In this document: positions 32,201 to 40,518 of the stretch, one piece after another
Position numbering within the stretch: the stretch's first letter is position 1
How the letters are laid out: each line of letters opens with the position of its first letter
Assembly: GCA_027492275.1 (NCBI GenBank)
Contig: JAPUFC010000074.1
Coordinates: 1-50,093, forward strand
Direction of reading: 5' to 3'
Length of the DNA stretch: 50,093 nucleotides
Source: Mesorhizobium sp.
GTDB lineage: Bacteria > Pseudomonadota > Alphaproteobacteria > Rhizobiales > Rhizobiaceae
Made by a program: the position numbers and the translations under genes
Notes under the pieces: generated by a model
What the model saw: the letters and a program-made list of their open reading frames with translations, nothing else
Told to the model about the DNA's origin: nothing
Database searches by the model: none

Positions 32201-33904
32201 CTATTCGGCCAGGCGCAGTCGGCCCGGGTCGACGCGCGTGTCCGAGACGACCCGGCCCGTCTCCATGCGGATGAGCCTGTCGCACTGGTGGAAGCGGTGC
32301 TCGTCATGCGTCACCACCAGCACCAGATGCCCGGCCGCCGCCATGCGCGGCACCAAAACGTCGTAGAACCAGGCGCGGCGCGCCGGGTCCTGGTCGGCGG
32401 CGAACTCGTCCAGCACGATGATCGGCCGCGACTCCGCCAGCGCCACGGCGAGCGCCAGACGCCGCTTCTGCCCGGTCGACAGCGACAGGGTGGAGAACTC
32501 CTCCTCCAGCATGCGCACGCGCCCGGCCAGCGCGAACTCGCCGATGTGGCCGTCCAGCGCCCGCTTCTCCTCCGGTGTCAGGCCGTAATATTTGCGGAAC
32601 AGATGGAACTGGGCGAACACGGCGCTGAACAGCGACCGGAACCGGGACCTGTCCTCGGCGCGCAGCGGCTCGCCGTCGAGCAGAATCTCGCCGCTGTCGG
32701 GCGCGCGCAAGCCGGTGATGAGGCTGAGCAGCGTCGTCTTGCCGGACCCGTTGCCGCCGCAGATGAACACGGTCTCGCCGGGCCGGAAGGTGAGGTCGAT
32801 GGGCCCCAGGTGGAAGCTGTCGTCGCTCTGCGCCGCGTTCTCCTCGCCCAGCACCGCCGTCACGCCGCGCAACTCGATCGAGCGGAAGCCAGGGTTCGGT
32901 GCATGCGCGGCCCCCGCCGGCGAGCGGCCGGCAACAAGCGCCTGTTCCAATTCGTCGATGACCCTCTTCGAGGCGGCGGCGCGCGACAGCCGGGGCAGGT
33001 CGCCGAACACCGTCTCGATCGGACCGCTGGTGAACAGCACCAGCGTCAGCACCTGGAACATGGTCGCCGTCCCGCCGCCATGGATCAGCGGCAGCACCAC
33101 GACGACGGCGCACAGAAGGCCGATCATCGACGTCTGCGTCAACGTCTCGCCGAGGCTGAACAGCCGCTCCGCCGCCACCGAATTCCGCAGCGCGCCGTCG
33201 GCGAGGCGCCTGGCGTCCTCCTCCAGGTCGTCGCGGCGTCGGCGATTGAGCCGCAGCTCCATCCAGCCGCCGAGCACGTCGTTCACCCGGTCGCAGAAAT
33301 CGCCTGTCGCCTTGACGGCGCGCCGCACGTAGAAGCGCGCCGGCTTGTCGGTGAGGAAGAAGCCGACCGCGCCGATGCTGACGGCGACCACCGTGGCGAG
33401 GCCCGTGACCCAGGACAGCCAGAACAGATAGGGCGCGCAGACCGCCAGCAGCAGCAGCGATTCCAGCGTGCCGATGACGCGCACCGCCGATTCCGCCACC
33501 GTGCCCGTCTCGCGCACCACGACGGAATAGACCTGCCCGTGGTCCCGCTGCTGGAGGAAATCCACGTCCGCCTCGAGCAGCAGGCGGGTCAGGTTGACGC
33601 GCAGGTCGCGCTGGATCGTCTCCGTCAGCCGCCGCTTGTAGATGCGGCCGAAATGCGAGAAGCCGAGCGTCGACACGACGCTGAGCGCCAGAAGCGCGAA
33701 GGGCTGCCAGCCCTGCTGCTGCCGCGTCGCCACCTCGTTGATGGAGAAGATAAGCCCGGCGCGGCTGATGCTGGCGGCGATGGCCAGCGGCAGCACCGGA
33801 CCGTGCATGACGCGGCCGTAGCGGAACAGATAGCGGACGAGCTCCCAGATCTGCAGGGCGTTGCTCGCCTTTGCCGGCTTGGGCGATTGCGCGGTCGGGA
33901 CCAT
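32201..33904 (-). CDS. SyrD/cyclic-peptide-exporter-type ABC transporter (fused permease-ATPase)
   Basis: A 567-residue half-transporter: six spans in residues 30-310 and an ATPase domain after about 345. It has Walker A CGGNGSGKTT, signature LSTGQKRRLALAVAL (the STGQK form is typical of the SyrD/PvdE/YojI branch) and Walker B PIIVLDEFAADQDP with D-F in place of the usual E-P. Related proteins export lipopeptides, siderophore precursors or microcins as homodimers. No peptide synthetase is in the window. It follows a glycosyltransferase gene on the same strand by 47 bases. The ATG at 33904 is chosen; the long frame upstream is a shadow. Confidence 0.87.
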   Translation of the reverse strand: MVPTAQSPKPAKASNALQIWELVRYLFRYGRVMHGPVLPLAIAASISRAGLIFSINEVATRQQQGWQPFALLALSVVSTLGFSHFGRIYKRRLTETIQRDLRVNLTRLLLEADVDFLQQRDHGQVYSVVVRETGTVAESAVRVIGTLESLLLLAVCAPYLFWLSWVTGLATVVAVSIGAVGFFLTDKPARFYVRRAVKATGDFCDRVNDVLGGWMELRLNRRRRDDLEEDARRLADGALRNSVAAERLFSLGETLTQTSMIGLLCAVVVVLPLIHGGGTATMFQVLTLVLFTSGPIETVFGDLPRLSRAAASKRVIDELEQALVAGRSPAGAAHAPNPGFRSIELRGVTAVLGEENAAQSDDSFHLGPIDLTFRPGETVFICGGNGSGKTTLLSLITGLRAPDSGEILLDGEPLRAEDRSRFRSLFSAVFAQFHLFRKYYGLTPEEKRALDGHIGEFALAGRVRMLEEEFSTLSLSTGQKRRLALAVALAESRPIIVLDEFAADQDPARRAWFYDVLVPRMAAAGHLVLVVTHDEHRFHQCDRLIRMETGRVVSDTRVDPGRLRLAE

Positions 33905-33951
33905 GGGCGGTCGTGTCTCGTTGTTTTGCCGGACGCCGCCGGCGCGTCTAT

Positions 33952-34926
33952 CTAGGAAGCGGCGCCGTTCCTGTCCACAAGCCATCGCCCGGCGAAATGG
34001 CGCACCGCGATCGTGTTGTGGCGCAGCTCGTCGCCGCCCCGGCCCCGGTTGATGCGCCCGAGCGCGGTGCGCGCGTAGAGCTCCAGCCGGCGCTTCGGGA
34101 TGAAGCTGAGCCTGCGGGCCGGCACCGCGTATTTCGGCGCGGCGCAGAGCGCGCTGGTGCGCACGTCGTCGACGAAGAACAGCGCCTCCGGCCCTGCCGA
34201 GAAATCGGTCATCGCGCCGAGGTCGAAGAAGCGCGGCCTGACCAGATAGGACATGAAGCCGAGAACGACGTCGATGCGCCGGGGGCGGCGAAGCCGCGTG
34301 CCGCGCACGGGCGCGGGCGCGCGCATCAGGAGATTGCCCAGCACCGTCGTCGGCCGGTCGATGTGGTCCGGCGGCACCACCCACCCGGCGAGCGCCAGCG
34401 CGGCCTCCGGCATCGCCCGCGCCTGCCGCTCCAGCGTGGCGATGGTCGACGGCGGGTAGATGCGGTCGTCGTCGACCACGACGATGGCCTGGCCGGGCGC
34501 CTCGGCCATCAGCGTCGGGATCAGCTTGGTCGCCGGCCCCCAGTCGTCGCAGGCGCGGATGTCCAGCGATTTCAGCCGGCGCAGCCGCTCCGGCACCACA
34601 TAGGCGACCTGCTCGCGCCGGCTGAAAGCCGGCAGGTTCAGGACGATGCGCCGCGGCGGCCGCGACTGTGCCATCAGGCTCTTCAGCGTGTCGTCTATGC
34701 CCTCGATGCGGCTGGGGATCGTCGTCAGCGACACGACGATGTCGGCGCGGTCGCCCTCGCGCGCCTGCCAGCGCCGGTCCATCGCCTCCAGGCTGATGCG
34801 CGACAGCCGCCACTCCTGCCACAGGTCGAGCGGCAGGCACTCCCCCTCGAACAGCCGGTGCGCGTAGAGGCCGGCTGCCAGGACGGCCATCGCGCAAAGG
34901 ATCGCCGAGGGCAGGATTTCGAGCAT
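33952..34926 (-). CDS. Membrane-anchored glycosyltransferase-like protein
   Basis: About 324 residues. One N-terminal membrane span (ILPSAILCAMAVLAAGLYA) is followed by a GT-A-like domain beginning VVSLTTIPSRIEGIDDTLKSL near residue 63. It continues through DDWGPATKLIPTL (about 126) and a metal-binding VVVDDDRIYPPS near 150. This pattern is seen in a group of poorly characterised glycosyltransferases of bacteria and plants. The ATG at 34926 puts the anchor at the very N terminus; a longer frame to 35043 would overlap the divergent gene. Probably cotranscribed with the SyrD-like exporter. Confidence 0.78.
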   Translation of the reverse strand: MLEILPSAILCAMAVLAAGLYAHRLFEGECLPLDLWQEWRLSRISLEAMDRRWQAREGDRADIVVSLTTIPSRIEGIDDTLKSLMAQSRPPRRIVLNLPAFSRREQVAYVVPERLRRLKSLDIRACDDWGPATKLIPTLMAEAPGQAIVVVDDDRIYPPSTIATLERQARAMPEAALALAGWVVPPDHIDRPTTVLGNLLMRAPAPVRGTRLRRPRRIDVVLGFMSYLVRPRFFDLGAMTDFSAGPEALFFVDDVRTSALCAAPKYAVPARRLSFIPKRRLELYARTALGRINRGRGGDELRHNTIAVRHFAGRWLVDRNGAAS

Positions 34927-35021
34927 GTCTTGCCCCGCATTGGCCGTTGCGATAAGTCCGGTCGGCAGGGTTCTATGCCTTGGTCCGCCGCCGGCGATCA
35001 AGCGAAATCCGGCCCGCTCCA

Positions 35022-35882
35022 GTGGAACCGTCCTTGCACGCACAGCACAAGCTCCTCGACCTGAACGCGCTGTGGATCGGCGAGCGCATCGGCGCGCTGG
35101 AGATCCTGTGCCTGCTCTCCGGCGCGGCGCGCGGACACAAGGTTCGCCTGTTCGGCTACAGGCGCTACGACGAGGTGCCCGAGGCGATCGAGCAGGTCGA
35201 TGCGCGCGAGATCCTGCCCGAGGCCGGCATCATCCGGCACGGCAGGACCGGCAGCCCGTCGCTGTTCTCCAACCGCTTCCGCTACGAGCTCATCCGGCGC
35301 GGCTTCGGCGCGTGGACGGACGCGGACATGCTCTTCCTCAAACCCGTGCGGACGGGCAACGGCACCGTCTTCGCCGCGCTGGAGGAGGGCACGGACGAAA
35401 TCGCCACCGGCTTCCTCGCCTACGACCCCGACAGCGCCTTCGCGCGGGAGGTCTGCGACTGGGCTTTTCGCGACGAGATGATCCCGCCCTGGCTGAAGCC
35501 GGGCGAGAAGGCGTGGTTCCATGCCCGCAAGCTGGTGGGTCTGCGCCCGAGGGTGGCGGACCTGCCCTGGGGCAGCATCGGCCCGTTCCTGTTCACCTAC
35601 CTGGCCCGCAAGCACGGCCTGATCCGGCACTCCAGCCCCTGGCAGCGGTTCAACCCGGTGCCGCACAAGGAAAAGGCCCTGCCCTTCCTGGCCGACGGAA
35701 ATGCCGAACGCTTCATCACGCCGGACACGGAAGCCGTCCATCTGTGGCACCAGGGCCTCAAGGGCGGCATGGACGGCAGGAACGGCTTCCAGAAGCGCGT
35801 GCTCCTGTTCGAGGAGAACAGCTTCATCTGGAAGGTGGCCAAGGAACTGGACCTGACGACGAGCGTCGTCTGGCGTGTCTGA
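35022..35882 (+). CDS. DXD-containing glycosyltransferase-like protein (GT32-like)
   Basis: About 286 residues. It starts near LDLNALWIGERIGALEILCLLSGAARGHKV and has a WTDADMLFLKP box (DXD, about residue 100 of the mature reading). This is the arrangement of GT32/alpha-1,4-type sugar transferases that use a nucleotide sugar and metal. No signal peptide or anchor is seen. The start is uncertain: GTG at 35022, TTG at 35034 or TTG at 34980, none with a strong ribosome site. Its stop overlaps the next gene's GTG start by 8 bases. Confidence 0.72.
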   Translation: MEPSLHAQHKLLDLNALWIGERIGALEILCLLSGAARGHKVRLFGYRRYDEVPEAIEQVDAREILPEAGIIRHGRTGSPSLFSNRFRYELIRRGFGAWTDADMLFLKPVRTGNGTVFAALEEGTDEIATGFLAYDPDSAFAREVCDWAFRDEMIPPWLKPGEKAWFHARKLVGLRPRVADLPWGSIGPFLFTYLARKHGLIRHSSPWQRFNPVPHKEKALPFLADGNAERFITPDTEAVHLWHQGLKGGMDGRNGFQKRVLLFEENSFIWKVAKELDLTTSVVWRV

Positions 35883-37554
35883 GCCCGGGACGACGCCGGA
35901 CGGCGAGCGCCCGGTCATCGTCACCGCCGCCGACCGGCGTTTCGCCCGCTGCCTCCACCAGTTGCTCCTGTCGGCGCGGCGTCACGGGCTCGACCGCGCC
36001 TGCCGCTTCGTCGCCTATGATCTGGGGATCGACGCGGCGACGCGACAAAGGCTGGAGCGCGCTTTCCCATGGTGCGCGTTCCTCTCTTTCGACTTCGCGG
36101 CATGGCCGGCGCATGTCCGCGTCGAGACCGGCAGCTTCGCCTGGAAACCGCTCGTCCTGTGGCAGGTCGTGGAGCAGGCGAAAGGGCCGGTCCTCTGGTG
36201 CGACAGCGCCACGATCTTCAAGGGCCCGCTCGACATGGTGTTCGAGACCGCGCGCGCCAACGGCGTCTATTCGCTGGGCGGCCAGGCGCCGATGCAGGAG
36301 CGCTGCGAGCCGGCCGTAATGCGGCGGCTGGCGCTGCCGCGCCGCCTGTGGGACACGCGCGAGCGCATCGGCGGCTTCCTCTGCGTGGATGCCGGCAATC
36401 CCGCGGCGCGCGGATTGGCCAAGGCATGGCGTGACCTTGCGCTGGAGAAGGACCTGCTGCTGCCGCCGGTCCGCACCATCGCCCGCCACATGAACGACCA
36501 GGCCGTGCTGTCCTGCCTGCTCCTGAAGGCGGAGGATGACGGGCTGATCCGCCTGACCGGGGACGAGGCCGATATAAGCTCGGCGCGGCCCGTGCGCTTC
36601 GTCTCGACGCGAAACAAGGTGGGCAGCGGCGTCCCCTTGTGGGGCGATCCGTTCGTCCGCGCCCGGTTCGCGCTGGAGAAGAGCCTTGACCAGTTCTGGC
36701 TGCGCCTCGATCGCAGCAATACCCCGGTGCACGCGCTCTACAAATGGCGCGGCGAGTTCCTCGAGGTGCGCTATCGCGGAGCGGACGGCGTCGAGCGCGT
36801 CGTCCCGACGCCGGCGGGCCACTACTACGCCGACCCGTTCGTCTGGCGGCAGGACGGCAGGACGTGGCTGCTGGTCGAGGATTTCTCCTATCGCCGCCAT
36901 CGCGCCACGCTCGCCGCCATCCCGCTGGACGGCGCGCTCAGCGCCGGCCGCGCCGTGCCCGTCCTGGACCCCGGCGTGCATGCGTCGTTTCCCTTCGTCT
37001 TCCGCCACGCCGGCACGACGTGGATGGTGCCCGAGACCGGCCGGGCCGGCGGCATCGACCTCTACGCCTGCGAGGAATTCCCGCATCGATGGCGGCGCGC
37101 GAGGCGGCTGGTCGACGGCGTCGACGCGGTCGACAGCGCCGTCTTCAGCCATGGCGGCCGCTGGTGGCTGGCGACCTCGCTCGCCTCGCCCCGCCCCGGC
37201 GGCTCCAACCGCTACCTCGCCATCTTCCACACCGACGACCCCGTGGCGGGCGAATGGCGGCCGCATCCGGTCAACGAGGCCGCACTCTACATCGAAGCGG
37301 CCAAGGGCACCGGCCGCAACGCCGGCGCGATCGTCGCGCGGGACGGGCGCATCTTCCGGCCCATGCAGAAAAGCAGCGCCTTCTACGGCGAGGGCATGGC
37401 GATGATGGAGATCGTGGACCTGTCGCCGACGGCCTACCGCGAGGAACCGGCGCGGCCGCCTTTTCCGCTCGAGGACATCGCCGGACGCTTCGGCGTGCAC
37501 CATGCCACGGAGGCGGAGGGGGTCATCGCCTGGGACGTGCGACTGCGGTATTGA
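35875..37554 (+). CDS. Two-domain protein: glycosyltransferase-like N terminus fused to GINT1-like beta-propeller
   Basis: A 559-residue protein. Residues 1-270 look like a GT-A transferase (PVIVTAADRRFARCLHQLL at the start; WCDSATIFKGPLDMV near 109, a DXD-like variant). From about 300 to the end it matches the N-terminal propeller of plant glucosamine inositolphosphorylceramide transferase: YYADPFVW, TWLLVEDFSYRRHRATLAAI, GVHASFPFVF, TWMVPETGRAGGIDLY. This propeller is related to GH43/GH32-fold enzymes. The fusion suggests two activities on one glycan or glycolipid. Starts with GTG overlapping the preceding gene. Confidence 0.78.
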   Translation: MSEPGTTPDGERPVIVTAADRRFARCLHQLLLSARRHGLDRACRFVAYDLGIDAATRQRLERAFPWCAFLSFDFAAWPAHVRVETGSFAWKPLVLWQVVEQAKGPVLWCDSATIFKGPLDMVFETARANGVYSLGGQAPMQERCEPAVMRRLALPRRLWDTRERIGGFLCVDAGNPAARGLAKAWRDLALEKDLLLPPVRTIARHMNDQAVLSCLLLKAEDDGLIRLTGDEADISSARPVRFVSTRNKVGSGVPLWGDPFVRARFALEKSLDQFWLRLDRSNTPVHALYKWRGEFLEVRYRGADGVERVVPTPAGHYYADPFVWRQDGRTWLLVEDFSYRRHRATLAAIPLDGALSAGRAVPVLDPGVHASFPFVFRHAGTTWMVPETGRAGGIDLYACEEFPHRWRRARRLVDGVDAVDSAVFSHGGRWWLATSLASPRPGGSNRYLAIFHTDDPVAGEWRPHPVNEAALYIEAAKGTGRNAGAIVARDGRIFRPMQKSSAFYGEGMAMMEIVDLSPTAYREEPARPPFPLEDIAGRFGVHHATEAEGVIAWDVRLRY

Positions 37555-37569
37555 TTGTCGTGCGGCCGG

Positions 37570-37827
37570 CTACAGGCGCTTCTCGTCGACGAACACCCGG
37601 GCGGCGACCGCGGCCTTGACGAAGGCCTCGCGCGCCACGCGCGGCGGCTTCTCGCCCTTGATCACCTGCAGGCAGGCCTCCATCGCCTTCAGCCGTTCGG
37701 GGCTTTCAAGCAGACGCCACTGGTGCAGCAGAAGTTCCGCCGCCTCCGCGGGCGTTCCGACGACGCGATCCCGGTCGACGCGGCCGAGTTGCACGACGAC
37801 GGGCTTGTTGAAGCGCTTCTTCCTCAT
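37570..37827 (-). CDS. DUF982 family small protein
   Basis: An 85-residue protein with the pattern of rhizobial DUF982 proteins: PVVVQLGR, then a helix TPAEAAELLLHQW, then LKAMEACLQVIKGEKPPRVAREAFVKAA. These are common, multi-copy small proteins of unknown function in Hyphomicrobiales. ATGs at 37827, 37836 and 37869 are in frame; the shortest gives the normal family length. It is convergent with the propeller gene 15 bases away. Confidence 0.7.
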   Translation of the reverse strand: MRKKRFNKPVVVQLGRVDRDRVVGTPAEAAELLLHQWRLLESPERLKAMEACLQVIKGEKPPRVAREAFVKAAVAARVFVDEKRL

Positions 37828-37955
37828 GTGTCGCATGGTGGAGCGACTGTAACGCCGATGCACCAACATTTGATGAACGAAACAAATGTTTTCCCGCCGT
37901 GCCGCATGACTTGGAAACGCGCCGCACCGGCTGCCTCGCCAAGGAAACGGCAGGC

Positions 37956-38067
37956 AAAAAAAAGCCCGCTGCTGGAGGAGCGGCGGGCTTCAACTTGGCA
38001 GGCGAAGCGGGAGGAGGTGCATCGCCTGCGCTGTCAGCGACCCATCTGGGAGGAGAAGATGGCTGAC
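37956..38067 (-). ncRNA. Small RNA with three CCUCC(UCCC) loops (cuckoo / CCUCCUCCC-motif type)
   Basis: Read on the minus strand, three hairpins follow one another. Hairpin 1 (38067-38033) pairs GTCAGC with GCTGAC and AGATG with CATCT, with loop TCTCCTCCC. Hairpin 2 (38029-37998) has a perfect 8-bp stem GCAGGCGA/TCGCCTGC and shows ACCTCCTCCC in its loop. Hairpin 3 (37990-37962) has a 12-bp stem (one G-U) with loop CCTCC, followed by eight T, a full intrinsic terminator. The repeated anti-Shine-Dalgarno loops are the mark of the alphaproteobacterial cuckoo/CcsR-like RNAs. Length about 112 nt. A protein-coding role is not supported. Confidence 0.82.
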
Positions 38068-38073
38068 ACGACC

Positions 38074-38102
38074 TAGATAGATTTGCCCGACCCCGGCCGC
38101 AA
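38074..38102 (-). promoter_or_regulatory. Candidate promoter for the small RNA
   Basis: Minus strand TTGCGG (38102-38097), a 17-base spacer and TATCTA (38079-38074). The predicted start at about 38067 is exactly the first base of hairpin 1. The -10 is a modest match. Confidence 0.5.
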
Positions 38103-38157
38103 TCGCCGTTTTCGCATAGCTGCCTTGCGATTGTGCAATGCACCGAAAACAGGCGTG

Positions 38158-38838
38158 TCAGCCGATCAGGCGGTCGTAGTCCGACACCAGAAGCCTTGCC
38201 GGCGGCTCATCCTCCTCGATGTCGGAGAAGCGTCCGATCGGATCGGCGAAGACGTTGTCGGTCAGGTCGTCGTTGACCGTCGACACCTCGCCGATCAGCA
38301 CGTCCGCGCCCTCGCCCCAGAAGGCGTGCCAGACGCCGGGCAGCAGCGTCACGCTCTCGCCCGGATCGAGCTTGAGCAGCCCGCCGGCCGGCAGCGTGCG
38401 CACGATGCCGTCGGTCGGAACCTCGACGGGGGCGTCGCGGTCGATACCGCCGTCCGGCGCCGACATGAACAGCTCCAGCACCAGCTTGCCGCCGCCGCGA
38501 TTGATGATGTCCTCCGCCTTGATGACGTGGCGGTGCATGGGCGAAAGCTGGTCGCGGCGCGAGATCATGATCTTCTCGGCGTAGAGCATGCCGCGTCCGC
38601 GCGTCAGGTCTTGCGCGCGTCCGTTGCGCACGGTGAACAGGAACAGGCCGAGCTCGTCGAACCGGCCCTGCCCGTAGTCGGTGATGTCCCAGCCGAGCCG
38701 CGCCTCGACGATGCCCGGAGGGCGGCGCCGCGCCAGCTCCTCCGGCGTCCACGACGCGAAGGGCGGCATGACATAGCCGAAGGAGCGGATGAAGGCCTCG
38801 CCCTCCCGCAGGATCTCGTTGACGCGCGATCGCTTCAT
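38158..38838 (-). CDS. D-lyxose/D-mannose isomerase family cupin
   Basis: A 226-residue cupin of the D-lyxose isomerase family, which interconverts D-lyxose/D-xylulose or D-mannose/D-fructose. Metal ligands expected from the family are seen as two His and a Glu in MHRHVIKAEDI (about 100-110) and a His in LLPGVWHAFWGEG near 170. A strong AGGAGG precedes the ATG at 38838; the frame continuing to 38958 is not needed. It ends about 90 bases before the small RNA on the same strand. It takes the place where fliF would be expected beside visN. Confidence 0.87.
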   Translation of the reverse strand: MKRSRVNEILREGEAFIRSFGYVMPPFASWTPEELARRRPPGIVEARLGWDITDYGQGRFDELGLFLFTVRNGRAQDLTRGRGMLYAEKIMISRRDQLSPMHRHVIKAEDIINRGGGKLVLELFMSAPDGGIDRDAPVEVPTDGIVRTLPAGGLLKLDPGESVTLLPGVWHAFWGEGADVLIGEVSTVNDDLTDNVFADPIGRFSDIEEDEPPARLLVSDYDRLIG

Positions 38839-38982
38839 GACCGTCCTCCTCCCTGGCCCGGTCTGGTTACGCCGGCGCGCCGGCGCTGACAACAGGACCA
38901 AGGGATAAGGCCCGCATGGCGTCCCGTGCGGGCCAAATTCCGTTGAAGCGTCCATCACGCGCCTGTACCGTTCCGGAAACGA

Positions 38983-38998
38983 ATCGCGAGGACGCGAT
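38983..38998. repeat. Inverted repeat upstream of visN
   Basis: ATCGCG-AGGA-CGCGAT, perfect 6-bp arms, ending 21 bases before the visN start. It could be an operator or an mRNA leader hairpin. Confidence 0.4.
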
Positions 38999-39019
38999 CG
39001 GGAGCATGTAAAGCAACGG

Positions 39020-39721
39020 ATGCAGGAGAGTCTTGGTCAGCCGAGGGAAGGTGGGGGCGCCGGCGTGCGCTCCCGTGCCGACCTGAGCGCCTTTCTGATG
39101 CAGCTCGCCGCCGACATCGGCGCGCAGTCCTATCTGCTGTTCGCCGTCCTGCACGAGCGCGAGCGGCACACCGGCCAGATCATCTCGTCCAACTGGATCT
39201 ACGACGCAATCGAGCTTTGCGGCCTCGACTTCATCACGCGGCTGGCGGGGCTGGCAACCGACATCGGCCAGGCTCCCCGCTCGATCCGCCCCGACGAGGC
39301 GCCCGAGCTGCCCGGCATCATCGACGGCGAGACGGCGCGCATCCTGTGCGTGCTTGGCCACAACGAGCTCTACGTGCTGAAACTCGCCGTCGGTCGCAGG
39401 CGTTACTTTCTGGTGCTGTCCTGCGGCGAACCCGCGTCCATCAGGGCCGAGCAGCTCGGCCGCGCGCAGCTCAACTGCTGCTACGTGCTGTCGACCATGC
39501 ATGCGATGCTGGCGGCGGCGACGGTGCGCGACCCGCTGTCGGATCGCGAGCGCGAATGCCTGTCCTGGGTATCCGAGGGCAAGACGACCGAGGAGGTGGC
39601 GCTGATCCTCGGCGTCTCCGCCAACACCATCAACGCCTACGTGGCCAGCGCCATGCAGAAGCTGTCGGCCTCCAACCGGCCCATGGCCATCGCGACCGCG
39701 ATCAGGAGCGGGATCATATGA
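39020..39721 (+). CDS. visN: LuxR-type flagellar regulator VisN
   Basis: A 233-residue regulator with an N-terminal autoinducer-binding-like domain (about 20-165) and a C-terminal LuxR helix-turn-helix (about 172-233: LSDRERECLSWVSEGKTTEEVALIL...). Position beside a second LuxR gene and flhB identifies it as VisN, half of the VisN-VisR master activator of motility known from Sinorhizobium. VisR starts within its stop (ATGA), fitting a heterodimer made in equal amounts. No strong ribosome site is seen before the ATG, so the first ~15 residues are uncertain. Confidence 0.85.
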   Translation: MQESLGQPREGGGAGVRSRADLSAFLMQLAADIGAQSYLLFAVLHERERHTGQIISSNWIYDAIELCGLDFITRLAGLATDIGQAPRSIRPDEAPELPGIIDGETARILCVLGHNELYVLKLAVGRRRYFLVLSCGEPASIRAEQLGRAQLNCCYVLSTMHAMLAAATVRDPLSDRERECLSWVSEGKTTEEVALILGVSANTINAYVASAMQKLSASNRPMAIATAIRSGII

Positions 39722-40509
39722 AGCGCGCCGCCGCCACCAAGATGCCGCCGGGCAATCAGGACGCCGAGGCGGCCAACGGTCCCGCAGCCGGCGCCCAGGG
39801 CGGCGCGGCGGTCGCCCCCCACAGGACGGAGCCGCCCCACGGCTCGGCCCTGCCCGACGCGGTGCGCCGCTGCCGGTGGATCGCGCTCGACCTGAACGCG
39901 ACCGGCTTCGCCGTGTTCATGGCGGGCCCCTCGCCCGACCGGCCGTTCCTGACGCCCTGCTTCGACCATGCCTATCCGGGGGTGTCGCCGCAGACCAGGG
40001 CGCTCACCGGCGACGACAGGAACGGCTTCGTCGAGCACGCGCGCCAGTCCACCATGCCATTGCGCTGGAGCGACGTGCGCGAGCCGGCGCCCGGCTTCGC
40101 CGCGCTCGACTGGTGCCAGGACATCCAGCCGCCTTTGCCCGGCACCTGCGGCATCGCCGTGCCGGTGCACGGCGCCTCCCACCGGGTCGGCCTGGTCGTC
40201 TTCTTCGGCCCTTCGATCGAGCTGACGCGGGACATGTTCCTGGACATCCACGTCCGCTGCTTCGCCACCTTCGACCTGCTGGTGAAGGCGCGCCCCGAGG
40301 CGGGCCGCAAGCTGGCCGCCATCTCCAAGCGCGAACTGGAATGCCTGCGGCTGACCGCCAACGGCTACACCAGCGCCGAAATCGCGCGCATGCTCAACCT
40401 TTCGGTGCACACCACCAACCAGTACCTCGCCAGCGCGACGCTGAAGCTCGACGCGGTGAACAGGTCGCATGCCGTGGCCAAGGCGCTGCGGCTCGAACTC
40501 ATCGACTGA
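39718..40509 (+). CDS. visR: LuxR-type flagellar regulator VisR
   Basis: A 263-residue regulator with a low-complexity N-terminal 45 residues, a ligand-type domain (about 50-190) and a LuxR helix-turn-helix (about 200-263: ISKRELECLRLTANGYTSAEIARMLNLS). Coupled to visN by ATGA and followed, convergently, by the flhB-linked small gene. VisNR is known to activate rem and thereby flagellar and chemotaxis genes in rhizobia. The Ala/Pro-rich N terminus may be longer than in other VisR proteins. Confidence 0.85.
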   Translation: MKRAAATKMPPGNQDAEAANGPAAGAQGGAAVAPHRTEPPHGSALPDAVRRCRWIALDLNATGFAVFMAGPSPDRPFLTPCFDHAYPGVSPQTRALTGDDRNGFVEHARQSTMPLRWSDVREPAPGFAALDWCQDIQPPLPGTCGIAVPVHGASHRVGLVVFFGPSIELTRDMFLDIHVRCFATFDLLVKARPEAGRKLAAISKRELECLRLTANGYTSAEIARMLNLSVHTTNQYLASATLKLDAVNRSHAVAKALRLELID

Positions 40510-40518
40510 AGGAAGCGC

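Noticed and set aside
35824-37503. 559-residue minus-strand frame
   Set aside because: Antisense to the GT-propeller fusion, which has recognisable domains on the plus strand.
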